Positions 35,024 through 42,855 of a stretch of 50,089 nt of DNA are shown here, one piece after another (positions within the stretch are counted from its first letter, which is position 1; each line of letters starts with the position of its first letter). Source of the DNA: Clostridiales bacterium (GTDB taxonomy: Bacteria; Bacillota; Clostridia; Christensenellales; Borkfalkiaceae); the NCBI GenBank assembly GCA_022781715.1, contig JALETB010000077.1, positions 1-50,089 on the forward strand. Direction: 5' to 3'. The notes under the pieces were generated by a model, which saw only the letters and a program-made list of their open reading frames with translations, was not told the origin of the DNA and made no database searches. The translations under genes were made by a program, and so were the position numbers.

Positions 35024-35052
35024 ATTATATCACCCGAAAAGGATGATGTCAA
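35024..35052 (-). promoter_or_regulatory. Promoter of rplJ-rplL
   Basis: TTGACA (35047-35052), 17 bp, TATAAT (35024-35029) on the minus strand, just past the rplA stop codon. Confidence 0.85.
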
Positions 35053-35056
35053 GCGA

Positions 35057-35746
35057 TTAAACGTTCTTCGGAACAACTTTTACGCCGGGACCCATCGTGC
35101 TGGTAAGAGTAACGCTCTTGATGTACTGTCCCTTTGCAGCCGCCGGCTTAGCCTTTAAAATAGCGTCCGCAAGCGCGTTGTAGTTCTCGACGAGTTTCTC
35201 TTTGCCGAAACTCTTCTTGCCGATAGCACAGTGGATGATCGCCTGTTTGTCGAGTCTGTATTCGACTTTACCTGCTTTAACGTCCGCGATAGCCTTCGCA
35301 ACGTCCATGGTGACCGTTCCGCTCTTCGGGTTAGGCATAAGACCTTTAGGTCCTAACAACTTACCGATTCTACCTACAACGCCCATCATGTCGGGAGTGG
35401 TAATAACGGTATCGAATTCGAACCAGTTGTCTTTCTGAATCTTCGCGACGAGTTCTTCCGCGCCGACGTAATCCGCGCCCGCTGCCGTAGCCGCGTCTGC
35501 CTTTTCGCCTTTTGCAAGGACGAGTACTCTGACGGTTTTACCTGTTCCGTTAGGAAGAACGATAACGCCTCTGACCTGCTGATCCGCTTGTTTGGGGTCA
35601 ACGCCGAGTCTTACGTGAAGTTCGATGGTTTCGTCGAATTTTGCTTTGGCGTTATTGATTACGAGATCGATTGCCTCAGCCGCGTCGTATTGTTTAGCTC
35701 GGTCGTACTGTTTCGCGCTTTCGGTATATTTCTTTCCGTGTTTCAT
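35057..35746 (-). CDS. rplA: Large ribosomal subunit protein uL1
   Basis: The 229-residue protein forms the L1 stalk that moves E-site tRNA. It has '[34 protein letters not shown]', '[21 protein letters not shown]' and the C-terminal '[25 protein letters not shown]', all typical. AAGGAGG precedes the ATG. uL1 also represses its own mRNA in many bacteria, and a candidate binding structure lies just upstream at 35765-35795. Confidence 0.97.
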   Translation of the reverse strand: MKHGKKYTESAKQYDRAKQYDAAEAIDLVINNAKAKFDETIELHVRLGVDPKQADQQVRGVIVLPNGTGKTVRVLVLAKGEKADAATAAGADYVGAEELVAKIQKDNWFEFDTVITTPDMMGVVGRIGKLLGPKGLMPNPKSGTVTMDVAKAIADVKAGKVEYRLDKQAIIHCAIGKKSFGKEKLVENYNALADAILKAKPAAAKGQYIKSVTLTSTMGPGVKVVPKNV

Positions 35747-35764
35747 TATTTAAGAATCCTCCTT

Positions 35765-35795
35765 GTGGTTATAACGAGAATCTCTTCTCTCCCAC
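35765..35795 (-). promoter_or_regulatory. Candidate L1-binding RNA upstream of rplA
   Basis: On the minus strand, GTGGGAG, a short AGAA/TTCT hairpin, then CTCGTTATAACCAC. The GTGG/CCAC helix with an asymmetric internal loop matches the same arrangement upstream of rplK. Confidence 0.6.
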
Positions 35796-35803
35796 GTCTG
35801 TTT

Positions 35804-36229
35804 TTATTCCTCGACGGTTACGCCCATGCTGCGAGCGGTACCTTTGATCATACTCATCGCCGCTTCTAACGACGCTGCGTTAAGATCGGGCATCTTCGTT
35901 TTCGCTATTTCTTCAACCTGAGCCTTGGTGAGTTTGGCAACTTTGTCCTTGTTGGGCTTAGCGCTTGCCGTTTCTATTCCGCACGCTTTTTTGATAAGCA
36001 CCGGAGCCGGCGGGGTTTTAAGAATAAACGTGAACGAACGGTCCTGATAAATAGTGATTACTACGGGAATAATCAAACCGACTTCGTTGGCAGTTTTTGC
36101 ATTGAATTCCTTGGTGAATCCGGGAATGTTGATTCCGTAAGGACCAAGAGTCGAACCTACCGGGGGTCCCGGGGTTGCTTTTCCGGCTTGTAATTGCAAT
36201 TTTACGATTGCAGTAACTTTTTTAGCCAT
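35804..36229 (-). CDS. rplK: Large ribosomal subunit protein uL11
   Basis: The 141-residue protein binds the GTPase-associated region of 23S rRNA. ATG 36229 follows GGAGGAG and gives the standard start '[25 protein letters not shown]'. An upstream in-frame extension of 23 residues lies in the leader and is not credible. The Pro-rich N-terminal domain and the C-terminal '[11 protein letters not shown]' rRNA-binding segment are intact. It is followed by rplA at 57 bp. Confidence 0.97.
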   Translation of the reverse strand: MAKKVTAIVKLQLQAGKATPGPPVGSTLGPYGINIPGFTKEFNAKTANEVGLIIPVVITIYQDRSFTFILKTPPAPVLIKKACGIETASAKPNKDKVAKLTKAQVEEIAKTKMPDLNAASLEAAMSMIKGTARSMGVTVEE

Positions 36230-36247
36230 ATTTCTCCTCCATAAAAC

Positions 36248-36298
36248 GTGGTGATAACGAGAACGCCGATTATAAGTAGATTTTAGCGTTCCTCCCAC
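36248..36298 (-). promoter_or_regulatory. Candidate L1-binding RNA upstream of rplK
   Basis: On the minus strand, GTGGGAG, a GAACGC/GCGTTC hairpin, then CTCGTTATCACCAC. It shares both flanking halves with the structure before rplA, while the inner stem differs. Confidence 0.6.
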
Positions 36299-36303
36299 TT
36301 TAT

Positions 36304-36327
36304 ATAAAACGGGACGCGTCCCGCTTT
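36304..36327 (-). terminator. Terminator after nusG
   Basis: CGGGACGCGTCCCG (palindrome, about 36309-36324) is followed on the minus strand by TTTTATA. It may end the rpmG-secE-nusG transcript or allow partial read-through into rplK. Confidence 0.65.
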
Positions 36328-36341
36328 AATCATTATATATA

Positions 36342-36887
36342 TTATAACGTATCGATAACTCCGAGTTTGTCGAGTTGAACGAAGTCAAGTTCGACTTCCG
36401 TTTCTCTGCCGAACATCGAAACCTTGACTTTCGCTTTCTGGTTTGCAACGTCAAGCGACTCAATAACCCCGATGAACGAATCCAACGGACCGGAAACGAT
36501 GCGAACGCTGTCGCCCTCGGCAAAATCAAAATGCTCGACTTTATCCTCCAGACGCATCTTCTTTATCTCTTCCTCGGTGAGCGGAACCGCTTTACCCTGC
36601 GGACCTACGAAACCCGTAACTCCGCGCGTGTTGGTGAGCAGATACCACATATCGTTGGAATAAACCATCTTGACGAATACGTAACACGGCAAAATCTTTC
36701 TCTGAACGATTTTCTTCTTGCCGTTGGCTTTTTCTTCTATAGTTTCTTCCGTAGGAATTTTTATATCGAGTATCGTATCGGCAAGATTGTTGTTCTCTAT
36801 GAGTTTTTCTATCGTATCTTTTACGAGTGCTTCATAGCCCGAGTACGTGTGTATGACGTACCAATTCGCCGTTTCGGGATTTGCCAT
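36342..36887 (-). CDS. nusG: Transcription termination/antitermination protein NusG
   Basis: The 181-residue protein has the NGN domain ('WYVIHTYSGYEALVKDTIEKLIE', 'RKILPCYVFVKMVYSNDMWYLLTNTRGVTGFVG') and a C-terminal KOW domain ('EGDSVRIVSGPLDSFIGVIESLDVANQKAKVKVSMFGRETEVELDF'). It binds RNA polymerase and couples it to pausing, termination or the ribosome. It begins two bases after the secE stop, so the two genes are tightly linked. Confidence 0.97.
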   Translation of the reverse strand: MANPETANWYVIHTYSGYEALVKDTIEKLIENNNLADTILDIKIPTEETIEEKANGKKKIVQRKILPCYVFVKMVYSNDMWYLLTNTRGVTGFVGPQGKAVPLTEEEIKKMRLEDKVEHFDFAEGDSVRIVSGPLDSFIGVIESLDVANQKAKVKVSMFGRETEVELDFVQLDKLGVIDTL

Positions 36888-36889
36888 TT

Positions 36890-37198
36890 TTAAAGCACCT
36901 CACCGATAAGCGAAACGAGCGCGTCGCTGGTGGCGCCGCCCCTGATAAGGTTAAGAAGTTGTTGAAGCCCGAGGTCGATAACGAGAATGAGCGCGAGCAT
37001 GATGAGAACGGTTACCAGAACGCAACCGAGTTGTTTCAAAACCGTGGGAAACGTGGGCCAGGTGACCTTTTTAAGTTCGGACGCAACGGCTTTTATTTTT
37101 CCCCATAAACGAACGAATACGTTCGGCTTTTTGTTGGGGTTCTTCTTCTGAGCCTTTTTGTCGGTTTTTTCGACTACGGCTTGATTATTCTTTTCCAT
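36890..37198 (-). CDS. secE: Preprotein translocase subunit SecE
   Basis: The 102-residue protein has a Lys- and Asn-rich N-terminal tail, the conserved 'KAVASELKKVTWPTFPTVLKQ' cytoplasmic amphipathic helix (about 37-57), and one transmembrane helix after it. It clamps SecY in the SecYEG channel. A good ribosome binding site (ACAGGAGGAAG) lies before the ATG. The order rpmG-secE-nusG is the classical one, but no tRNA-Trp gene was found in the 260-bp gap before secE. Confidence 0.95.
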   Translation of the reverse strand: MEKNNQAVVEKTDKKAQKKNPNKKPNVFVRLWGKIKAVASELKKVTWPTFPTVLKQLGCVLVTVLIMLALILVIDLGLQQLLNLIRGGATSDALVSLIGEVL

Positions 37199-37387
37199 TT
37201 TCTTGACTTCCTCCTGTCAAAACACTCCCGACGGCTTTTCCGTTCCGTCGCAACTTCCGTTTCCGGGCAAATCTTTGCATATCTTTCGTCGCATATCTTT
37301 TGCGGACGAGACAATCCGGGGCTCATCGCCTCTCTCTTCGCTCCTCTCTTCCGCCGCGGGCAACCCGAGAAGATACCGCGATTATAC

Positions 37388-37422
37388 GAAAACGCGCGCG
37401 CAAAGGTTACACCTCGCGCGTT
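37388..37422 (-). terminator. Possible terminator or processing hairpin after rpmG
   Basis: AACGCGCG and CGCGCGTT form a stem, with AGGT/ACCT inside, followed on the minus strand by TTTTCG. It lies in the gap between rpmG and secE, which otherwise has no gene I can see. Confidence 0.45.
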
Positions 37423-37457
37423 GTCAAGCAAAACCATCGCTCGGCAAAGCCGATCGA

Positions 37458-37619
37458 TTACTTCGTTTCCTTATGAACGGTATGCTTTTTGCAGAACGGG
37501 CAGTATTTGTTGAGTTCGATTCTGTCCGGATCGTTTTTCTTATTCTTATAATCGTCGTAATTTCTCTGCTTACATTCGGTGCAAGCCAAAGTGATTCTGG
37601 TTCTACTTCCTTTTGCCAT
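37458..37619 (-). CDS. rpmG: Large ribosomal subunit protein bL33
   Basis: The 53-residue product reads '[20 protein letters not shown]' at its start and has '[14 protein letters not shown]' at its end. The two CxxC pairs show the zinc-binding form of bL33. It is short enough to be missed by length filters, but its position before secE and nusG is standard. GAAGGCGAAAG precedes the ATG. Transcription begins from a strong promoter upstream that overlaps a CIRCE-like inverted repeat. Confidence 0.96.
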   Translation of the reverse strand: MAKGSRTRITLACTECKQRNYDDYKNKKNDPDRIELNKYCPFCKKHTVHKETK

Positions 37620-37640
37620 ATCTTTCGCCTTCTCAAAAAA

Positions 37641-37698
37641 TTAACACCCCATATGCGGAGTGCTAATTAATTTTACTATACCTTAAAAAGTTTGTCAA
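37641..37698 (-). promoter_or_regulatory. Promoter of rpmG-secE-nusG with CIRCE-like inverted repeat
   Basis: TTGACA (37693-37698) and TAAAAT (37670-37675) are 17 bp apart on the minus strand. Right at the expected start point lies an inverted repeat: GAGTGCTAA at 37658-37666 is a perfect CIRCE half-site, and TTAACACCC at 37641-37649 is a 7-of-9 match to the other half. The spacer is 8 bp, where CIRCE has 9. Confidence 0.6.
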
Positions 37699-37806
37699 CT
37701 GTTTTTTACGGTTTTTTTGATTTTTAACGGAACGAATAATTCGCCCGCAAGCATTTTCTCCGATTTTCTTTTAAATCTCCGTTTCCGGACGGCAGGAAAT
37801 CTGAAA

Positions 37807-38508
37807 TTATTCCTCCGCGCCGGTCTCAGGCATATCGGCATTTTCAGCCGCAACCTCTTCTTCTCCGCCGCCGTAAAGGAACTGTTCGATCATTCCTATC
37901 GCGTCGACTTCCATAAACTTCGGATTTTCTTTAAGTCCGTGCTGGGCGGCGCACTGATCGATAAGAATCTTGGCGTATCTCATCGCGCGCCCCGATTTTA
38001 TACGAAGAAGAACGGGAACGGTGACGTAAGTTTTCTTATCTCTCATATCCTTGCAGTGGAACTTCGGATCGGTCGTTTCGATATCCATGTTGAGGTAAAG
38101 TTTGAGAGTTTTACCCGCAACGGACAATTTGACGAACTGAAGTCTGCCCTGGTTGATACTGTCGAACTTTTTGGAAATTCTCGTTTTGAGTTTTTTGAAA
38201 CGCAAAGCGTAGTTTTTAAGTTCGTCGTATCTGTCCTGAATGATTTCATCCGCTCTGAGCATTTTCTGCGCGAACGTGGGCGACGGCACGTATTTGGGAG
38301 CGTCGGCTGCGGGAACGAATTCGTCCTGCGCGAAATCGAGATTAACGGCGGTTGCCGCAACCTCGTCGGGATAATATTTTCTCTCGTCGTTAAGAGCGAG
38401 AGCCAGAAGCCCTCCGTCGACAAGAAAACTTTCTTCCTTGACGGAAGCGACGAAGCCGTTTGCCGCGATGGCGTTATCGTCCACGTATTTACCCGAATAT
38501 GTTCTCAT
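37807..38508 (-). CDS. Conserved-looking hypothetical protein
   Basis: The 233-residue protein starts at the Met of 'MRTYSGKYVDDNAIAANGF', which follows AAGAGGTG. An in-frame extension of 21 residues lacks a ribosome binding site. The C-terminal half has a compact alpha/beta stretch, 'GRLQFVKLSVAGKTLKLYLNMD', then 'FHCKDMRDKKTYVTVPVLLRIKSGRAMRYAKILID', which looks like a conserved domain of unknown function seen in gut Clostridia. The tail is acidic (GGGEEEVAAENADMPE). No membrane segment or signal peptide is present. It is transcribed alone. Confidence 0.65.
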   Translation of the reverse strand: MRTYSGKYVDDNAIAANGFVASVKEESFLVDGGLLALALNDERKYYPDEVAATAVNLDFAQDEFVPAADAPKYVPSPTFAQKMLRADEIIQDRYDELKNYALRFKKLKTRISKKFDSINQGRLQFVKLSVAGKTLKLYLNMDIETTDPKFHCKDMRDKKTYVTVPVLLRIKSGRAMRYAKILIDQCAAQHGLKENPKFMEVDAIGMIEQFLYGGGEEEVAAENADMPETGAEE

Positions 38509-38591
38509 AAACGCACCTCTTATAACCGAAAATTTTGCCGCGCACCGCAAATCGCACACGTTGCGCGACACGAATATAGTTTTATATATCT

Positions 38592-38620
38592 ATTATATAT
38601 TACGCAAGAAATTTTTTCAA
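38592..38620 (-). promoter_or_regulatory. Promoter of the hypothetical gene at 37807-38508
   Basis: TTGAAA (38615-38620) and TATAAT (38592-38597) on the minus strand are 17 bp apart. It shares a 335-bp divergent gap with the antiporter promoter, and nothing else is seen there. Confidence 0.75.
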
Positions 38621-38722
38621 GCGATATTGAGTAAAAATTTGCAAAAATTTTAAAGTTTTTTATCGTTTGCGGGGTTTTAGCCGGGAGCAATAAAAATTTC
38701 ACGCGGAAAATTTGTTTTTTCG

Positions 38723-38751
38723 TTGACTTTTATTTCGGTCGGGAGTATAAT
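38723..38751 (+). promoter_or_regulatory. Promoter of the antiporter gene
   Basis: TTGACT (38723-38728), 17 bp, TATAAT (38746-38751). Confidence 0.8.
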
Positions 38752-38843
38752 CAAATCCCGTCGACGGCGTCTTGCGGAAAATATCGCCGCTTTCCCCGCC
38801 CGACCGTACTAATAGGAAAGAATTTGTTTTACAGGCGAAAAAT

Positions 38844-40163
38844 ATGGATATAATAAATATATTTTATTACCTTGCGGTTATTCTGATATTTGCAAAAAGT
38901 TTCGGGCTTCTCGCGAGAAAACTTGGGCTTCCGCAAGTTGCGGGAATGGTCATCGCGGGCGTCATCATCGGGCTTTTAAGCAAGTTCCACAAGGACGACA
39001 ACGTTATTTTAAGCACGATTTTCATGAAGCCGACGAGCCAGGAAAAAGAAATTTTAAACGCGTTCAGTCAGGTGGGCGTGGTGCTTATTCTTTTTTCGAG
39101 CGGACTCGAAACCAACCTCGACGACCTTAAACACAGCGGACTTGCCGCCACGGTGATCGCTCTTTTCGGCGTTCTCATTCCGATTGCGCTCGGCACGCTC
39201 GGTGCGTTGTGCTTTATGAAAGGTTACACCGAATTCTCGCACGAAAAACTCCTCAACGCCATTTTCATCGGCACGATTCTCGCGGCGACGAGCGTGGGGA
39301 TAACCGTGGAAACTCTTAAAGAATTGGGCAAACTCAATTCCAGAGTCGGGCAGACGATAGTCAGCGCGGCGATTATAGACGACGTTATCGGCATAATCGT
39401 GCTCAGTATCGTGACGAGCCTTAAAGGCGGCGATATTTCGCAAATATGGACGACGCTTCTGAAAGCCGCGGGATTTTTCGTTTTCTCGATAGGACTCGGT
39501 ATTCTCCTCAGAATTTACTTCAAATGGGAAGAACACAAATTCCCGCACAAGAGAAGAACGAGCATTTACGCGTTCGGAATGTGCTTCCTGTTCGCGTTCT
39601 GCGCCGAAAAATTCTTCGGCATCGCGGCGATAACCGGCGCGTATATGGCGGGAATTATGCTCAGCGGACTTGAGGACACGCAGTTCGTGGACAGAAAAGT
39701 CGTCGTAAGCGGATATATGATATTCTCGCCGATATTCTTCTCTTATATAGGGATTTCCGCAGACTTCAGCGGACTTAACTGGTCGTATCTTTTATTCGGA
39801 CTTTCGTTCGTCGCACTCGGCATAATCGGCAAGATAATCGGCTGCGGACTGGCGGCAAAGCCGTTTGGATTCAAAAACAAGGAATGCGTGACGGTCGGTT
39901 GCGGAATGATAGCGCGCGGAGAGGTTGCTCTCGCGGTGTACTCTTCGGGTAGCGTCCTCATGATGGAAGAAGGCGCGGCGGGAAGAATAGACCCGCTCGT
40001 GGCGACGATTATGCTCATCGTCATTTCGTCGATTCTCTGCCCGATACTCTTGAAACTTTTGTTTAAAAACAAGAATACGGGCGAACAACCACCGGAACAA
40101 TCGTCGGAACAAACTCCGCAACCTCTGCAACCGACAGAACAACCCGCAACGCTTCAGCATTGA
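38844..40163 (+). CDS. CPA2-type cation:proton antiporter
   Basis: The 439-residue protein has 11-13 hydrophobic helices and resembles the Na+/H+ exchanger domain of the KefB/CPA2 group. 'GLPQVAGMVIAGVIIGLL' lies near 30-47, and 'FSSGLETNLDDLKHSG' and 'AATSVGITVETLKELG' follow. 'AAIIDDVIGIIVLS' near 190 carries the paired Asp residues that bind ions in this family. No TrkA-N/RCK domain follows, and the C-terminus is a Pro/Gln/Glu-rich tail. I chose the Met of 'MDIINIFYYLAVIL', because the longer frame starts in the leader. The ion (Na+ or K+) cannot be told. Confidence 0.87.
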   Translation: MDIINIFYYLAVILIFAKSFGLLARKLGLPQVAGMVIAGVIIGLLSKFHKDDNVILSTIFMKPTSQEKEILNAFSQVGVVLILFSSGLETNLDDLKHSGLAATVIALFGVLIPIALGTLGALCFMKGYTEFSHEKLLNAIFIGTILAATSVGITVETLKELGKLNSRVGQTIVSAAIIDDVIGIIVLSIVTSLKGGDISQIWTTLLKAAGFFVFSIGLGILLRIYFKWEEHKFPHKRRTSIYAFGMCFLFAFCAEKFFGIAAITGAYMAGIMLSGLEDTQFVDRKVVVSGYMIFSPIFFSYIGISADFSGLNWSYLLFGLSFVALGIIGKIIGCGLAAKPFGFKNKECVTVGCGMIARGEVALAVYSSGSVLMMEEGAAGRIDPLVATIMLIVISSILCPILLKLLFKNKNTGEQPPEQSSEQTPQPLQPTEQPATLQH

Positions 40164-40219
40164 AATAACACGTTTCAGATAAAAACTTTTCAGAATCGAA
40201 ATAAAAAGGAATTACAATC

Positions 40220-40711
40220 ATGAACGAAAACAAAAAGCACGAATCAACGAAAAAGAAACTGAAAATCATCGGTTTCGTTCTTCTCGGCGCGGGAATCGCA
40301 CTTTCCGTAACCGGACTGGCGAGTTTTTTCTCTGCGTTCAGAACCGGCTCAACTCCGGATTTGTTCTTTTGCGCGATAATCGGGTTTCCGATGCTCGGCG
40401 CGGGCGCGGCGATTCTGACTTTCGCTTATAAGCGCGAAATCATGCGCTATGCGAAAAACGAAAGCGTGCCGGTGATAAACGAAGCGAGCGAAGAAATTTC
40501 GCCCGCGGTGAAAAACGTTGCCGCCGCCGTCAATGAGGGATTGAAATCCGAAAAGACGATCACCTGCCTTAAGTGCGGAACGGCAAACCCGGCAGACGGG
40601 AAATTCTGCAGGGAATGCGGAACGACTCTCCGCACGGTCTGCCCGAACTGTGGCGAAAAAATATCGCCGGATGACAAGTTCTGCAACAACTGCGGCGAGA
40701 AACTTAAATAA
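40220..40711 (+). CDS. Small membrane protein with C-terminal zinc ribbons
   Basis: The 163-residue protein has two hydrophobic helices near 15-38 and 48-68, then a polar linker. Two zinc ribbons follow, 'CLKCGTANPADGKFCRECG' and 'CPNCGEKISPDDKFCNNCG', each with two CxxC pairs. Ribbons of this type are common in Clostridia proteins of unknown function and may mediate protein contacts. AAAAGGAA precedes the ATG. It lies 56 bp after the antiporter gene on the same strand and may be co-transcribed. Confidence 0.75.
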   Translation: MNENKKHESTKKKLKIIGFVLLGAGIALSVTGLASFFSAFRTGSTPDLFFCAIIGFPMLGAGAAILTFAYKREIMRYAKNESVPVINEASEEISPAVKNVAAAVNEGLKSEKTITCLKCGTANPADGKFCRECGTTLRTVCPNCGEKISPDDKFCNNCGEKLK

Positions 40712-40797
40712 TCGAATTTTCGCAACAACAAACGTTACAAAGTTGAAATGAACGAAATTCAGCGGCAAACAAACGCCGCGAAAAAAATCGAATACAA

Positions 40798-40840
40798 CAA
40801 AAAAACGCGGCTATAAATCGATTAGCGCGCGTTTTTTGTT
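40798..40840 (+). terminator. Terminator whose loop holds the 14-bp repeated word
   Basis: AAAAACGCG pairs with CGCGTTTTT around a loop that is a one-mismatch copy of the repeated word (40811-40824). TTTTTTG follows. It ends the antiporter/zinc-ribbon transcript. Confidence 0.7.
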
Positions 40841-40865
40841 TACGCAGGATATTCCTGCCTGCCTT

Positions 40866-41123
40866 TCAAAGTTTTTTCAGAGCCCTCAAAGCCCTTTTTA
40901 CGGGTATCGGCGAGCATTTTTCGGATACGTTTTTATCCGCCTTGATTACTTCGCCCGTTTCCGTTCCGCCGTTTCGGGTTTCGACGACGACCTTATCCCC
41001 GACGTTCGCACGGAACTCATCGCACAGATAAAACCCGATTTTGCCTTCGGGTTCCGTTTTTACTTTTATAACGGTGTGCGTTTCGTCGCCGTCCAGCACA
41101 CCGCCGCTCAACGAATGTATCAT
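40866..41123 (-). CDS. Small hypothetical protein
   Basis: The 85-residue protein starts at the Met of 'MIHSLSGGVL', with TAGGAG eight bases upstream. An ATG 33 bp earlier lacks a ribosome binding site. It is beta-rich at first ('HTVIKVKTEPEGKIGFYLCDEF', 'VGDKVVVETRNGGTETGEVIKAD') and ends in a basic helix ('VKRALRALKKL'). The 'VGDKVVVETRNG..TGEV' part resembles small SH3-like or PSP1-like beta barrels, but I cannot name a family. The gap upstream (41124-41325) holds AT-rich promoter-like sequence and a CCGG(TATAATATAAT)GCCGG hairpin. Confidence 0.6.
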   Translation of the reverse strand: MIHSLSGGVLDGDETHTVIKVKTEPEGKIGFYLCDEFRANVGDKVVVETRNGGTETGEVIKADKNVSEKCSPIPVKRALRALKKL

Positions 41124-41325
41124 AATATATACTCCTACCGATTTTTGTCCGGACAAAACCGACCGGCATTATATTATACCGGAATTATATTATATAATTA
41201 TATAATAAGAAAAGGGAAAACAGCGTCGGCACAGACCTTCGCGGTTCTCCCTTAAATTTTTGCATTGTTTTCCGCGTCCGCCTGTCAGACGGTTCGCTTT
41301 TCAACAAGTTCTTCGACAAATCGAA

Positions 41326-42660
41326 TTATGCTTCGGGCTTATCGTTTCCCTCGTCTTTCTTATCCTTCTTCTTCGTGAATTTAGCGAAGAAGTTGGGTTT
41401 TGCAGCCTTTTCGGGAGCGTTTGCCGCTTCGGCTTCTCTTTCCGCTCTTCTCTGAAGTTCGACAACCGGAACGTAAGCGGGCTGACCCTCGCCTTTAAGA
41501 ATGGTAAGTTCGGTTTCTTTGTCGAAGAGGTGGCTGTGCATAATGTCGATAGCAAGTTCTATAACCTGATCTCTCTCGGTCTTGGATCTCGAATCAACCT
41601 TAGCAGTCAACTGCGTGCCTGCATCCACAAGGCTCTTCACGTTGTCGTCCGAATTGGCGGCGTCGTTAACGAATACGCAGTAAAGCAAAGTTTCCGCGCC
41701 GAGTTTTTCGACAACGTCGACCTTGACGTCGATAACGGTTTCCTTGCTGTTGGAGATGAAGTTTTCTTCATCGTGGAAATCTTCCGGACGAACGCCGAAT
41801 ACGACGGGCTTGCCGGTGTTGATATATTTAGCGGGTTCTTCGATCGTGTCGGACTTAGCCTTGGGAAGAGCGACTTTGTTGCCTGAAAATTCCACATAAA
41901 CGGTCTTTCCGTCGGAAGTGAGAACGGCGTCGAAGAAGTTCATCTGCGGAGTGCCGATAAAGCCTGCAACGAAAAGGTTTGCCGGATAATCGTAAAGTTT
42001 CTGCGGAGCGTCAACCTGCTGAATGTATCCGTCTTTCATAACGACTATTCTCGTTCCCATCGTCATTGCTTCGATCTGATCGTGAGTAACGTAAATGAAG
42101 GTGGTTGCAAGCCTGTGGTGAAGTTTGGTTATTTCGGTTCTCATCTGAGCGCGAAGTTTCGCGTCGAGGTTGGAAAGGGGTTCGTCGAGAAGGAATACCT
42201 TCGGTTCACGAACGATTGCTCTTCCGAGCGCGACTCTCTGTCTCTGACCGCCGGAAAGAGCCTTGGGCTTTCTCTGGAGATAACTCTCAAGACCGAGAAT
42301 TCTCGCCGCGCCTCTGACCTTTTCGTCGATTTCTTCCTTCGGCTTTTTACGGAGTTTGAGACCGAACGCCATATTGTCGTACACGGTCATGTGCGGATAA
42401 AGAGCGTAGTTCTGGAAAACCATCGCTATGTCTCTGTCCTTGGGTTGAACGTTGTTCATAAGTTTACCGTCGATGTAAAGTTCGCCGTCGGAAATCTCTT
42501 CAAGACCGGCTATCATACGGAGCGTGGTCGACTTTCCGCAGCCGGAAGGACCTACGAACACGATGAATTCCTTATCTTCGATGTCCAGACTGAAATCCGT
42601 TACGGCAACTACGCCCGAGGGATAAACTTTGTAAATGTCTTTCAGATTAAGACTTGCCAT
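41326..42660 (-). CDS. Carbohydrate ABC transporter ATPase, MsmX/UgpC type
   Basis: The 444-residue ATPase has Walker A '[18 protein letters not shown]' (about 36-53), the signature '[19 protein letters not shown]', Walker B '[16 protein letters not shown]' and the switch '[10 protein letters not shown]'. The C-terminal OB-fold regulatory domain is as in MsmX, MalK and UgpC. No permease or binding-protein genes are near, which fits the MsmX habit of serving several sugar importers. After '[16 protein letters not shown]' there is an unusual extension of about 50 residues ending in a Lys/Asp-rich tail. GGAGG precedes the ATG. Confidence 0.92.
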   Translation of the reverse strand: MASLNLKDIYKVYPSGVVAVTDFSLDIEDKEFIVFVGPSGCGKSTTLRMIAGLEEISDGELYIDGKLMNNVQPKDRDIAMVFQNYALYPHMTVYDNMAFGLKLRKKPKEEIDEKVRGAARILGLESYLQRKPKALSGGQRQRVALGRAIVREPKVFLLDEPLSNLDAKLRAQMRTEITKLHHRLATTFIYVTHDQIEAMTMGTRIVVMKDGYIQQVDAPQKLYDYPANLFVAGFIGTPQMNFFDAVLTSDGKTVYVEFSGNKVALPKAKSDTIEEPAKYINTGKPVVFGVRPEDFHDEENFISNSKETVIDVKVDVVEKLGAETLLYCVFVNDAANSDDNVKSLVDAGTQLTAKVDSRSKTERDQVIELAIDIMHSHLFDKETELTILKGEGQPAYVPVVELQRRAEREAEAANAPEKAAKPNFFAKFTKKKDKKDEGNDKPEA

Positions 42661-42703
42661 TTTTTCCTCCTGAATCTTTCGGTTTTAACCGTTTCTATAA
42701 TTT

Positions 42704-42732
42704 ATTATATCTTATTTCACAATATTCTACAA
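42704..42732 (-). promoter_or_regulatory. Promoter of the sugar ABC ATPase gene
   Basis: TTGTAG (42727-42732), 17 bp, TATAAT (42704-42709) on the minus strand. Confidence 0.65.
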
Positions 42733-42796
42733 TAGCATTTATCACAAATTTTGCCCCGGTCTTTTTATCATTTTTGTACATTGTGACGAAAAACCC

Positions 42797-42825
42797 TTGT
42801 CTTTTCATATAATTGTTGGTATAAT
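42797..42825 (+). promoter_or_regulatory. Promoter of the carbamoyltransferase-like gene
   Basis: TTGTCT (42797-42802), 17 bp, TATAAT (42820-42825). Initiation about 25 bp before the ATG leaves a short leader. Confidence 0.75.
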
Positions 42826-42855
42826 GTTTTAAAAAACACCCGTTTCGGAGCCTTT

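Noticed and set aside
36265..36280. TATAAGTAGATTTTAG as another copy of the repeated word
   Set aside because: It differs at several core positions and lies in the loop of the candidate L1-binding RNA.
37200..37457. tRNA-Trp gene between rpmG and secE, common in Bacillota
   Set aside because: No cloverleaf or TTCGAATC-type T arm was found on either strand. The gap holds only hairpins and promoter-like sequence.
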